From the NCBI RefSeq assembly GCF_001649575.2, contig NC_051448.1:13987662-14051661 (forward strand): a stretch of DNA of 64,000 nt, given 5' to 3'. Shown here one piece after another: positions 1 through 11,765 of this stretch. Positions within the stretch are counted from its first letter, which is position 1; the number at the start of each line of letters is the position of its first letter. The position numbers and the translations under genes are program-made. The DNA is from Kryptolebias marmoratus (lineage: Eukaryota; Chordata; Actinopteri; Cyprinodontiformes; Rivulidae). A model generated the notes under the pieces. The model searched no databases, was not told the origin of the DNA, and saw nothing but the letters and a program-made list of their open reading frames with translations.

Positions 1-1800
1 CATTTTTTTTAATAAGAGGAGAAAATATTATAGGAACATCTTAAACCTGAAATATCTGCTTTCTTGCAGAGACTCGAATGGTTATTAATAGAGTTTAAAT
101 ATTACTGTTTTCAGCCAGCAAAGCCTAATAAAATAATATTTATCAAACATAAGAAGTTAAACTAATTGATTAATTAATTGATGTTATGGCAAACCAAATC
201 AAATTTCTTTCTTTTCTTCCATTTAAACCATGTCAATTTGCCACAGTTTTACAGATAAAGTGCATTTCCATCATTTGTGTGTTAGCGTTTGAAACTAGCC
301 TGAAGCTAAAAGTTAGCTCGTTCAGGCTTCTAAACCGCATTTTAGGATTGTTCTTAACTTATACAGTGTCTCTGTTTTGTGGTTTGTTCTGCTTTGGTTC
401 CTAAAGGATGGAGTAAAACATTAACAGCTGGTCTAAATGTCAAATAGGCTTTTTGAAAAAAAAAAAAAAATACAGCAAGTTAAGAGTGAGAGGATCCCCT
501 TCTGATATAGACCTACTTTGTTGTTGTTGTTGATAATCGTAACTAAGAACAGTAAAACACTACGCAACTTATGGATGATCCCTGCTGCCTTGCATGCCAC
601 AGTTCATAACAAATATCCTAAAAGAGCTGTTAGAATTCAGAGTACGTGTTGGAGATGACTGTCAGCGACTACCGCCCCAGATCTGAGCTCAGTTCTCCCT
701 AAGGTTGGTGAGCTTGGTGACTGCAAAGGTTAATCAGCTGCAGCTGTGCAACCAGCGGTTGTTTCATTCAGATCTGCTCAGTGGTTTCTGAGATATTTTA
801 CTAACAGATGCATATAAGACTGTTTGACCCGGGGGGCAGAAAGTACTGGGGGCGGAGCCAGTGATGTTGGCTGATCTGCACAACTGACTTACTCAAATTG
901 ATGGTTAATGTGTCCTTAAATTAAAAAAATGTAAGCAAAATTTGTGCCCAATTGTTAACGACCACGTTTTTTGTTTTTGTTTGTTTGTTTCGTTTTTTAC
1001 TGACGGAAGCAACTGAAGTGACTGAAAATAGGTCAACGGTGGTGACGTCAGAGGAAGGAGGTTTGGGGTAGAGAAGTCCCAACAGTTTTCACGTGTCCGT
1101 AACGTATTTACGCTCCAATTCGATGAGTAAAAAAAAAAAAAAAAAGCAGATGAAAAGCTAGGTCTGGAAGAAGTTTTGACTCCTGCCTTCCTGGACCTCT
1201 CAGGTTTCTTTTCTCGTGTTTAACGGCAGACTCACTCTAATATTTCCACCCGAAAACCTCTGCGCTCGTCCGATTCCATCGTGTTTGTGCTCCTACACAG
1301 ACTAATTCGCCCGGGTGCTTTGTTTACATTCAGCGCATACCTGCGTTTCAGAACCGGGTAGCAATATATCAGGAAATTCACTGGATTAAACTCTTAAACA
1401 GCATTGTCTGATGTAGTTCAGGATAGCCTTTTAGTGTGTGACGTCTGACTGTGGTACTGTACACTTCAATCCCAGACAGAAAACACAACATTTCTTCCCC
1501 TTTAACTGGTTTATTCTCAAACAGACGAATGTCTTACCATCACTAAATTGAAGTATTTAGCACAAAAAGACGGTAATCTGTCCATTTGAGTAGCTGCAAT
1601 TGATAATAATGACCCTTATCATGTACAGCAGCCTGTTCCAGTTGTTCAGGCTCATTAACTTTTAAAGATTATATCTTTAAAAGCAGAAGGGCTGATTTAT
1701 GGTTTTTATACTTTTGTCCCTTGAGTCCAGTGAGTCCTGTGAGGGTGATATTGGTGGTTTGTGTTATTTCATGGCAGCAGGATGATGCTGGGGTCTCGTT
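1..1800. other. Non-coding stretch left of candidate smlr1
   Basis: No frame here has convincing coding character. It holds homopolymer A/T tracts (near 457-471 and 1129-1145), a degenerate family A repeat (listed separately) and, on the minus strand, an AATAAA motif at 1510-1515 that could serve as polyadenylation signal for the candidate gene ending at 1801. Nothing else is recognised. Confidence 0.6.
640..812 (+). repeat. Family A dispersed repeat, degenerate copy
   Basis: Shares the ordered family A landmarks: a 'tgtcagcgactaccgcc' block (family form close to ctcagctactaccac), then 'ggttaatcagctgcagctg', then 'cagtggtttctgagatat' and 'ttactaacag'. The same landmarks recur in the same order in the other copies reported in this window. 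It is the most diverged plus-orientation copy. No coding capacity is visible. Confidence 0.6.
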
Positions 1801-1853
1801 TCACACAGCGGCACTAAGAGCAGGAGCAGATGGTGAAGGAGGACCTGGGATTT
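1801..1853 (-). CDS. Candidate second coding exon of smlr1-like gene
   Basis: Tentative. On the minus strand an acceptor (ending CCTGCAG at 1860-1854, after a partly pyrimidine-rich run) opens an exon that, joined in phase 1 to the donor at 2445, adds a short Pro/Ala/Ser-rich tail (EIPGPPSPSAPAL...) and a TGA at 1803-1801. The predicted protein would then be 77 residues. An AATAAA lies about 290 bp further downstream. The join is inferred only from phase and splice motifs; a different downstream exon is quite possible, and the tail shows no similarity I can recognise. Confidence 0.22.
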
Positions 1854-2445
1854 CTGCAGGATGAGGGTCTGCATTTTACCAAAAAGGGGCGAGGGGTCAG
1901 AGTTCATCCAGCAAAGGCAACGCAGACACGATCAAGGAGAACTCACGCTTGGGCTGCGTTTGTCACCACGCTCATGCATCACAACTAACCCTCTTGGCCA
2001 TCTTTATATTTGGAGTCGAACTCATATTGGTCCCAGAACTGTCACTCCTTCGAGGTTCGAGATATTTTTACCTGTTAGCCAAATTTGGTCATGGTTTATT
2101 TTTAGGATGAGGCTTATTCAGGGGGAGGAAAAGAAAAAGACATTTCCACCCGCAGGCAATGTGAGTTGTCATACTGCTCAGAATATGTGCTGCTGTGTTG
2201 GCAGTGTGTGTGTGTGTGTTTTCAAGCTGTTTTTTTTTTTAAATGTTGACAGAAAAACAGAATCATATTGAGATATTTTTGGCTGTTTTAGCTGCAACTT
2301 CCAGCACTAAATGAAAGCCCTGCGTGGCCCCAGACACGGGGGAAACTAACTACCGTGTTTTGTTATTTTTCTTGCCTGGGTCTCACACCAGCCTAAGTGG
2401 TCTGGAGGGCTTGACATGAAAACATAATAATGTTTCCACCCTCAC

Positions 2446-2626
2446 CGTGTCCGAGCTTCCAGCTGAGGAAGATAATCATCTGCAGCAGCAGCAGACAGAC
2501 GGACAGGAATAGCAGCGAGCCGAACAGCCAGAGAGGAAGGGCGCCGTCCGCCCGGCTGCTGGCGAGGGCGACAGCCTGTCGCAGGAGAAGGGCCGCGTCA
2601 GCCCAGGGGCCACTCAACACCTCCAT
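2446..2626 (-). CDS. smlr1: Candidate first coding exon of small leucine-rich membrane protein (smlr1-like)
   Basis: Minus-strand exon encoding 60 residues from an ATG at 2626-2624 to a good donor (CACG|GTGAGG, GT at 2445-2444), phase 1. After an alanine/leucine-rich N-terminal part comes one strongly hydrophobic segment at about residues 31-56 (PLWLFGSLLFLSVCLLLLQM, then IIFLSW), then a basic K-L-G-H, as in a single-pass membrane microprotein. Position supports smlr1: in human, SMLR1 follows TMEM200A in the same orientation as I recall, and here this exon lies about 37 kb downstream of tmem200a on the same strand. Small leucine-rich protein 1 has no well established function. Similarity is general (one Leu-rich transmembrane helix), so orthology is inference. 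The plus-strand frame over the same bases is a shadow. Confidence 0.42.
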
Positions 2627-2891
2627 GGTCGCCCTAGAGGAAGACGAGAGGCTGCTGTCAGGACTGGATGCGACACAGACGTCAAGACAAACACGGCCCC
2701 GGCTTTCATCAGGCTTTGATGTGTGTGTGTGTGTCTTGGCTTCTTCGTGTCATCCTGACCCCCAAAAACGTGCCTCGAAATCACACCGAGCAGAGGAGTG
2801 AAGAAATATGATGTCCTGACCTGACTGATTCACAGATTTGACACTTCACATCATTTCCACTTCGCTTCACACGTCCATAAAGGCCTTTGTG

Positions 2892-3915
2892 TTATCGCCC
2901 GGCACCAAAAGGCAGACGACAGTGTTTTTGATCATGTCTGTGTGTGTGTGTGTTTCCAAAATACCTCATACACCACAGAGTAAATTTTAATAGTATTTGC
3001 AGAAAGTCATCATTAGATGTACCTCTGCAGCTGAGCCAACACGATTCAAGATGTTTGCCGCAGCCAGCTGAACCTCAAAAACACAAAAATGGCTGCAACT
3101 CAGTTCATTTTACTGATACTGAACAAAGATTTGGTGTGGCAGCAGCTGGGACTGATCGCCAACACATACTCTGAGCATTGACAGATTGTGCCGGATCTTT
3201 GCTTAGAATTTTGCTGCTGAGTATTTGGAGTCAGCTCTGCTGTCTGTTAGCGAAATTTCTCGTGAACCACTGGATGAATTTTCATTGCATGAACATCTAC
3301 AACTGATTGACTTTTGAGACCAACCCAATTCAAGATGACTGCCGGAACTAACTCACCTTAGAAAACACAAAAATGGCTCTAACTCAGTCAGTTTTACATG
3401 TATTGAACAAAAATTTGGTGTGGCAGTAGCTGAGAGTCATTCACAACACATACTCCAAGAGCTACTCGTCGTGAAAGATCTTTCCCCAAAACTTAAAGCT
3501 TTAAAAGTTACAGTCAACCCTGTTTGTCTGTTAGCAAAATATTTCATGAACCACTGGGCAGATTCTAATGAAACTCTCAGAACCTAATAATTGGATGTAC
3601 GTCTACGACTGATTGACCTTTGAAAATAAACCAATTCAAGATGGCCGCCACAGCGAAGCGACATTAACAAACACAAAAATAGCTACAACTCAGTCAGTTT
3701 ATTAGATAATGAGCTAAATTTTGATGTGGTAGTAGCTGAGAGTCGTCTGAGCATGGGATCTCACAGCAATTACATGAGATCGCGCGTGACGTCTGAAGGT
3801 TTTGACCAAAGTAGATACATGCCCTCATTTCTTAACATGAGCGGAGTCTCTGGCACAAAGTGGCGAGTGATATGCATTCCTCCAAGGATCCTTGGGCCTC
3901 TAATTCTTGAATAAT
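2892..3915 (-). repeat. Family A repeat, three tandem subunits, minus orientation
   Basis: Three successive copies of one unit, marked by 'acacaaaaatggct'-type blocks starting at 3080, 3364 and 3671 (spacing 284 and 307). Each carries, in minus orientation, the order: kept-away-from-TTAG block ('gttagcaaaat'), 'gaaccactgg', 'caactgattgac', 'caattcaagatg', and 'gtggtagtagctgagagtc'. The left end is marked by 'gtgttatcgcccggc' near 2892, and the right end by 'gcattcctccaagg' and 'ttgggcct' near 3872-3900. A plus-orientation copy follows at 4475, so the pair is head to head. Non-coding; superfamily unknown. Confidence 0.72.
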
Positions 3916-4474
3916 GGACACTCTGACAGTGAATACTGTACCTGAGGGACACACAGACAGCTTAGTGGAAGGTGGATGCACTCAAGTAGCTGCTGTTTGT
4001 CTTAGACATCAACATTAATGATGCAGAAATCATACCAAAACCTAAATTCAAGGTCTTATTATAAGTTTATAATCATTTAAAACTAAAATAACTGAGCTGG
4101 AATTTGTCGCTCTCAATGGAACCCTTTCTACTTTATTTAATAGCAGGTCGCACAGATAATCTGTGGTATGCTTAAGGAGTATTTCTTTCACGTTTTCCAG
4201 TTTCGAGACTGGGGTAACCGTGTGAAGCGTGCAATTTTACTCCGATCTTCATTTGGAATAACCGCCCACAGGGGTAATTTAGACACGCCGAAGTGAGCGC
4301 TGGTGTTGGCGGTGCTTTTATGACACGGTTGCCTCTCTGCAAGCAAAATTACAGCCTGCACCTGCGAGAGCACTTATGCACTAAATTTAAATCCTGACAG
4401 GATTTTTTTTTTTTTTTCTAAAAAGTCTCTTTTTCAGGAAACCAGTTCTGATGACAAGAGTCAGCGGTAAAGAA
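3916..4474. other. Spacer between head-to-head family A copies
   Basis: No gene or recognised repeat. The part around 4170-4380 has a balanced base mix and no low-complexity runs, followed by a T15-type homopolymer near 4404. It does not resemble the spacer of the second head-to-head pair at 45489-46414, which suggests flanking host DNA rather than a shared element body. Confidence 0.4.
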
Positions 4475-4832
4475 AATACACAGGAATGCATATCGCCCGC
4501 CGCCTTTCACGCCGTTTTGGTCAAATCTTGTATACGACGTGACGCACAGTCTGACACGGTGTGAGGATGACTCTCAGCTACTACCACATCAAACTTTACC
4601 TCAGTATCTGTAAAACTGGTGGAGTTACAGCCCGTTTTTTGTGTTTCCTAAGGTCAGCTGGCTGTAGCAGTCGGCTTGACTCCATAAAGTAATCAGCTGT
4701 GAACAAACTCCCAATGATTACTGTCTGAGAGGTTCATTAAAAAGTGGTTTATGAGCTGTTTTGCTAACACCACAAACAAATAAACACACAGACACGAGCA
4801 GACATTATTGTCTCTCGCCTTCAGTCGATAGC
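4475..4832 (+). repeat. Family A repeat, single unit, plus orientation
   Basis: Carries the full landmark order: 'aggaatgcatatcgcccgcc', 'tttggtcaaatcttg', 'gactctcagctactaccac', 'atctgtaaaactg', 'aaggtcagctggctgtag', 'gtaatcagctgtgaac' and 'tttgctaacac', ending in 'cattattgtctctcgcc' near 4820. It mirrors the minus-orientation array ending at 3915. Confidence 0.7.
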
Positions 4833-7800
4833 TGTCATAAGTTCTTACGCTCTTGTAAAAATCAAACCTGAGCTGTTTTCATGTATGGATATTAAAGATG
4901 ACTCACGGGTTTTAGTTTCCACGAGGCGTAGATTTAAATGTTATTCTCCTTCCTCATAAGAAAATGACTCCAATTTATCAAAGAATGACAGCACCGGTGA
5001 AAGAACGCATTCTAAGCTTAGCTCCAAAAAGGAAAATGTTCTGGTTCCCCAATGTTCTGCTGGTCCTTGTCTTCTGCTGCTGCTCACTCTTTGTTGTTGG
5101 AAAACAAATACCCCGGCTGTTGTACGGCGTGAACTTTGTTCTCTTTCAGCAGTCAAACCTTGTGATTAGTAAGAAGATTAGCTGCTGGCCTGGCCTCTGA
5201 GTGTCACTGTGTTTGTATATCTGTGTGCAACAAGGAGATAACGTGAGGCTGAATCCTTGTTTGGTTGTGTTTAAAGCAGGAAAACGGGTACTAAGAGTTG
5301 CGTATTTTTTTATTTATCACCCAGCCTGCAGTGCGTTGAGCCTGAGGAATGTTTTGATCGTTGACCGTTGACCTTTGTACTCGCTGAGCCGTAAAACACT
5401 CACCCAGAGAAACCCTTTTTTAGCTGGTTCCTCTCCTTCAGCAATTTTTTAATTTTTTTTTATCACCCATTCTTTTCTTTTTTGCTTTCTCTCTGTGTCA
5501 CATTTTGCCTTTCTCTACAAATAAACTTAAAACCAAAATCAGAATTGAAGCCTTTTTGATTGGTTGCCGTTGGGACACTCTGATTAAAGGAAAAGTATCA
5601 ACCTCGACTTGTTTTATTAACTGTACCTTCAAGGTGTTAGCATAAACTTAGAGTTTAAAGATGCTTTTCCAGGCCAGAAAGGGTATCTGCACTCCCTGTT
5701 TGGTGTCTTCACCACAGGAAATCTTATTTTCTTGTTTGTTGATGACGCCTCGCTGCTCATTTGAGAACATTTCAAAGCAGTCCAGGCTCTTTGGTTTTAA
5801 ACTTTTTGTTTTGTTTTGTTGCCAGAGAATCTACACTGATGTGTACGTTCGATGCCTTTACGCGGCAAAGCGAGATGTATTTTTGTCTCTCGTACAGTTT
5901 GACCAGAACTCGCTTTATGCCGAGACTTACTTTTTGAAGGGAGTCCCTCTTATCTCCCAGGAGGCAAAGCAGGCTCGAGGTGATTTTATCACCTGAAGGG
6001 TTTTTTTTTTTGGTTCTGTCCAGGAAGTCCGTGCAGGCTAATCGAGTGACGCCATCGAAAGGATCAATCAGTTCGATCGGTTTTGTTGTTTGTCTGTTTG
6101 ATCAGGAGATGATGAGCTTTGGTGTGTGCTTGGGTGCATTGCTTGTTGACTGAGGAGGGTTAACGTGGAGCCATTTCTCCTCTGTTCTTATTAAAAAATG
6201 AATAAGGTTTCTGAATATGTGTGTGTGTGTACGTGCCCGCTCTTTGATAAACCAACACATGGGAGTCATTGTGTTTCTGTAGGCTTGTGAGAGAAAGACA
6301 GAGGCTGGAAAGCTCCTTTGAAGTGGAGCACTTTAAAGTTTTAAAGTGGTTTTATGTACACCCCCCTTTAATTGTTCCACCTGTTAGACTTTATTCAGAA
6401 ATCAAGATCCTGTTTAATTAAACCTGCCCAAAGAAAGAAAAAAAAAAGATTCGCAGACAAAAGAAACAAGACAGTAGAACAGTTTTTAAAGTGTTAAACC
6501 CAGCAGATGAAACATTAAGTGGGCTCATGTGGCAGTCGTTATCTCTGACTAAATGTTTCCCTCAGAGCGCTCCCCCCCGGAGCCCAGATGGAATTGGGAT
6601 CACTTTGAAAACTTCCTCTGGTCTAAAACAAACAAGACGTTCAATAAAAAAGAAGAAATTACAGTTGCTAACCTGCCCTTTCAGCTGTTTGCTTTTGATC
6701 CTTTGCTCCAAAAAACAAAAAAAACCCAAACTGGTCCTGATGAGAGAGAACAGAAACAGCCTTGAAGCTGTTCCATGCGTCTTATTGCTATTATTGTTGG
6801 CAAATTCGACTTTAGAGACGCGATAAGAGCTCGTCTCCAGAGTCCACAGCAGCATCTTCAGGATGTCACCACATCTTAGCTTGATTTCAGCCATAACTAA
6901 TGTTTTTTATTTTTGTTTTGTTTGTTTCTGCAGACCATGTTTGCCTTTTCTTTTTTTTTTTTTAACCAACGCTCAGAATCAGCAGTTCAGCCTCTCCGTT
7001 GTTTAAGTGTCATCGTCTGCATGTGAGAGTTTTTGGAGTGTGTGGTGTGTGGGTGGGTGAGTGTGTGTGTGTCTGTGTGTGTGTGTCACACTGTAAGTGC
7101 TGCGCGAACGACGTTTTGTCGTTTGTACAGTGAGATAGACTCTTTGCCCGTTTGTCTCTCACAGCCAGGCTCCACAATAAATGGGACACAGCATTAACGA
7201 TAATACGAGTCAAATCAACTCTTCTCTGACAAGTTAACACAAAAGTCTTGCTTTTTGTAAACGCGAACAGATATTTCTTGTCAGCCTCTTTAAGCAAGGT
7301 TATGTCAGTGTTTGTAAAATCATCCTGGAGCTGCTGTTTGGTTTTAGAAATGGACATTATCCGTCTAAACCAAATCTGCTGTTGTCTAATAAATAAATAA
7401 ATTTATTTATATTTGCTTTATCTAATGCACATGCAATAAAACCCTTCATAGAACATTAAAAATTAGTTTGTCTTGTTTGCGAAAGATTAAAAAATGTTTG
7501 ACTTTTTGTAGATGTTTGGCTTGTATAAAAAAATGGCCTCAAGTCGTCAGAGTGGGAAGTTGTGGGCTGCCAGGACTACTTCGCCCCCTTGTGGTAGCTG
7601 AAGGAAACTACAACGTAACTCAGTAAATCGACACATTTAGCAGCTTAGAACATCAAATGTTTGGCCATAAGTGGAGATGTCAGCAAAAAACATTGTTCGC
7701 TGTAGCATTGCTGTGGGGAAAACAACAGCAGGAAGTGATTGTCCATTTGTCAGTCCTGTTTATGTCCGAGCTAGCGTTAGCACTGCAGCACGGCTAGCCA

Positions 7801-7979
7801 CGACAGGAAGTCCGAAAACTAGCAATTTAAAACTCCCATAAGCCATTAAAAGTGATGCTGAAGTTTGAAATTTCTGAGTTCCGAGTCTAGAAAAGTCCCC
7901 TGGAAATGACCCAGAAGTCAGAACTCCTGCTTGGAAAGACAGCGGACTTTAAACTCTAATATGGCCACTTCCTGTCAGG
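4833..7979. other. Non-coding stretch
   Basis: No coding region is supported. Visible content: T-rich runs (5449-5461, 6001-6011, 6950-6963), a GT-rich low-complexity tract at about 7032-7088, and from about 7540 to 7960 a stretch with many TAGC/GCTAGC-type words that may be an old dispersed repeat but that I cannot assign. Small frames here are of chance type. Confidence 0.5.
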
Positions 7980-8334
7980 GAGCACGCTCTTTTTATACCC
8001 TGTCCTCTGACACACCTGCTGCCGATTAACCTAATTAGCTGCAAAATGCTCCTCCAGCTGTTTGTTATTTATACCACTTACTTTTACAGCCTTTTGTTGC
8101 CCCTGCCCCAACTCCTTTGAGATGTTTTGATGCCATAAAATTCAAAACTACCTTTATTTATATATGTATTTTTGTCCCAAATAAAGTGGCACAATTTCTT
8201 TGTTTAAACATCTGACATGTTCATTCCATTTCATTGTGAATAAAAAATGGGCTTATGAGATCTGCAAATCATTTTATTCTGTTTTTATGTACAACTTGCA
8301 CAACGTCCTGATGTTTTCAGAACTGGGGTCGTAC
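7980..8334 (+). mobile_element. DNA-transposon 3' terminal fragment
   Basis: The segment has the familiar 3' part of a widespread teleost DNA transposon: 'attaacctaattagctgcaa', 'gccttttgttgcccctgccc', 'atgagatctgcaaatcattt', and the terminus 'aactggggtcgta' at about 8321-8333. The 5' half with the transposase frame is absent, and no open frame remains. Element type is recalled from general familiarity with fish repeats, not from a search. Confidence 0.5.
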
Positions 8335-10464
8335 ATTGTTGCTTAACTATTATTATAAATAAGAGTCCGCCTGGTTACTGAGCACAACATTATCAAATCC
8401 TTCTGGTTGTCTATGTTGCAGCCGGAGCACAGTTAAGTTGAACGTGTAACTAGTTTTGGTTGTCACACCCAACTGGTTGATTCACTACGTGAAGGTGCTG
8501 CTTGTAAGGCTGAGTCTTCTTGCAGTTCCTCAGACTGAATTGGTCTTTAGGATAAAAGACGAAACGTATCATGGAAGAAGTAATCGTCCAGAGGACCTGA
8601 CTCAACCTTGTTAGACTCCTTACTTGGAGTTTGTGTAAAGTTTAACAGGCTTCTGGGTTATTAAGTAGTGCAGTCGGTTCCAATTCCAGCAAAAGAGTTC
8701 GCACACAAAGAGTATTTTTTGTAGAAATGTGGCTTTTTGCATCTTTTAGTCACAGGCAGCGTTGCGTGCTTGTTTGCCCGTGGCTGCTTTATTATCTCCT
8801 GTGCAGCAAATTCCTGTCATTTTGCTCTGAATTCTTCACATAAACATATTTTTTTTCCCCAGTCGCTTCATTTTGTTGAGCCGCCAAGGTTATCAGTATG
8901 AAGGCGTATAATTGGGCATGTGTGACAGTCAGTAATCTGGCACTGGTCAGTAATCTGGCACTTTCTAACAAGCTATACCAGTTTATTGTGACGTCTGGAC
9001 TCCCTGTTTCTTCATCTTCCAATTAGCAATACATGCAGGCGGTTTACAAGAGCCTCTTTAGACGTCCAGGAGGGGACGATGGCTCCTGGATGGCCCGGTC
9101 ATATAAAACCAGGCTTTGAGTTTAAGTCATACAAAAACATTCACCCTGACGGCAGGTGTTAGAGGTGGACCAGCAATAAAAACAGGATCTGGGAATGAAA
9201 AGAGGGGGATTACTAGAAAGTAAATGCTCCGTTTGCCGAGACGACAGAATGGATCCAAAGGCTAGATATTGCTGTTAATTAACATTCATGTGAATCTTCT
9301 CCGCCGAGCAGCAGGCAGGCTGTCACTATGTTACCGTGTGAATGTGTGAAAGTGAGGATGTACACATGCTGAGCGGTATGTCTTGAGTACAGGCGGATGA
9401 TAAAAGGTGCAGATCTTGTCCTTCGCCACACTTTTATTCGTCGTTTTTTTAAAAAAAAAAAACGTTTTCTTTGTGCGAATTTTTCCTGAAACATTTTTCG
9501 TGTTGGCTTGAAGACACCGTCTCCAACTTTCTCCCTCGTCTCCATCGGTCTTGTTTTCCCTCCAGTTGTCATGGCAACCTCTTGGCCCTTTTAGCATAAG
9601 TTGCATTGAGGGTCGCCCGATGATGCTCATCGCCATAGTTACCGGGGCTTTTTTATCTCCCTTTTCTTTTAATGAGTTTCAAACGCTCTGGCCGAGACGT
9701 GTGGCATTTACAAACAATCGGAGTCTTCACCCTCAGAATGCGTTTTGTCTGAGATATATTGACAGGTATTGAGTCACACGTAAGCCAGTGAGCGGGAGGA
9801 AAACACTAAGCTCCCCTGGCTTCAAATACCAACAGTATAGCTGCTGTAAACGCCTCAGGGGCTTAAGGGGGAATCATGCTTTCACACAAAACATCTTTTT
9901 CTGCAAAAAAAAAAAAAAAAAAATCCCTCAGCACCGAAAAGGGATTAAACCCCAGTGATCGGCTGCTAAAACACCATGACTGTAAACCCAGAACAGTACG
10001 ATATATAGGTCATATGTAAATTATGAATGTGTGTGTTAGAGGAGAAAATTGTGCATAAAAGCATTTATAAATAAGTAAGCTGTATAATATTAACTGCTTT
10101 GAGTTACCTTAAAAGTGTGAAATGTGGCTCATTGACTGATTTCTCCTGTCAAAGAAACAGGTGCACAAAAAAAAGTTGTTTTAATCTTTTTGCTTATGAT
10201 TTCTGAAATGATACAACAGTATAAAATTACCACTTAGCACCTTTTTATTAACATTTGTCTTGTTGTATCCTTGCAGGTGGTTTTACCACGAGAAGGGATG
10301 AAAGCTTAGGCATCTGTTTGGACTAAAATTAATGGTTTATTAAGGCTTCAATCTGTGTTTTTTTTTAGCAAAAAGACATCTTTCTCTGACATTTCATTAA
10401 GCCTTATTTGACTGCACTGCACTGTGAACTTAAATATGCTGTTACATCATCTTACACATCATCA

Positions 10465-10466
<2 letters not shown>

Positions 10467-10499
<33 letters not shown>
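10467..10499. repeat. (TA)n microsatellite
   Basis: Uninterrupted AT dinucleotide run of about 33 bases, followed by a short imperfect extension to about 10508. Confidence 0.95.
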
Positions 10500-10503
<4 letters not shown>

Positions 10504-11699
10504 TATAAAATGCCTTCCTCCAGAGATCAGTGGCTGTTCTGGTTTTCCTCTATAATCTCTGTTTCCGTCTGTCTTTGAGTGCAGTTTTGTGGCAGTGACA
10601 TTCCTGTGAAGCTGCAGAGGTTACATACCTTCTGCATCCTCCAGACTGCATCGAGGAGGGCGATAAATTACAGATATAGAAATGTTGTGTTTGCAGAAAA
10701 ATGCAGGTTGTTTTTTTTCCCCTCCTTAAATGTGAATGTCTTCTCCGTGTGTGAGGATGTTCGTAGAGGTTGGACCCAGGAATGCAGACTGACTCAGCTT
10801 GAGAAAACCTTGAAGATTTATTAAAAAAAAACTCAAAGGGTGGTCGGGGGAACCAAACGCTGGCGTGGCAGCAGTAACTTACTAAATGAGGAAGCACATG
10901 GCAGGACCAGACAGGGCACGAAGCTCACAATGCTAGACCGAAGGTGAGGTGAAGAGTGGGAGACTGAAAGGACTAAAACACCTGGGTTAAAGGTGAAATG
11001 AAATAAAAATATAAAAATAATGAGTTTTCATGTTTTTCTTTTAGTTGAACAGTACGATAAAACACTCCAGTGGTCCATTTCTCTGATTTAAAACCTTAAT
11101 GACTTGTTTTTACAGTTTTTGTATCAAAATCCTCAAGTGAGGTGATTGTGTGGGCGGAGTTACCTGCTTGGTTGGTGACATAGAAGGAGGCGGGGCCAGC
11201 TGTGGCAGACCGCTGTAGGACACTGAGGACTGATGCTGTTGGGAACCCCCGAGCTTTACAATGATGTCACACAGTCTTCAAGGAGTTTGCAGCAGTTTGG
11301 CAGCCGGCAGAGAAAACCAGTCATTTTTAAAGAAAACTAATTTAATTAGAAACCAAAGACTTATTTCTGAAGACCTATTAGAAAACTTTGATTTAAAGGT
11401 AGATTAGGAAGATTATATTATATGCTATTTAGAGAGTTGGATTGCTATATGATGTCTTTATGGTGGTTTTTCACTAATTTCATTTATGGCAAAAATCAAT
11501 ATTTTTACTTTTCCTGCACTTCCGCCTGTGCACATTACAACTCATTTTGCCAGCCAGCACGGGTCACATTTTATATTTTCACCGACTCCATCATTTCCTC
11601 CTCTTTAGACTTCTGGGTGTTGAGGATCTCCCAATAATCAAATCAATACACTGTCACAATATTTGTTAGTAAAGAGCAAATTTCACTGAATCACAAAAT

Positions 11700-11765
11700 G
11701 ATCTCCTGATTATCAGGTCTACAGGATAGTGGCACTCGAGGACCAGAATTGGGCATCATTGCATT
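11700..11765 (-). mobile_element. Half of a hAT-like palindromic MITE
   Basis: The words 'aggatagtggcactcgagga', 'ccagaattgggca' match the right arm of the complete element at 57743-57941 ('aggatagtggccctcgagga', 'ccaggattgcc'). The other arm is missing, so this is a truncated copy. Confidence 0.55.

Noticed and set aside
2430..2801. 123-residue plus-strand frame opposite candidate smlr1
   Set aside because: No motif, runs through a GT microsatellite, and mirrors the GC-rich minus-strand exon.
2892..3915. CRISPR-like or satellite array from regularly spaced repeats
   Set aside because: Units are ~290 bp, diverged and adjoining, with no unique spacers, in a vertebrate genome; a dispersed repeat with tandem units explains them.
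7010..7357. 115-residue minus-strand frame
   Set aside because: Its C-terminal third is Thr/His/Pro repeats translated from a GT microsatellite, and the rest has no motif.
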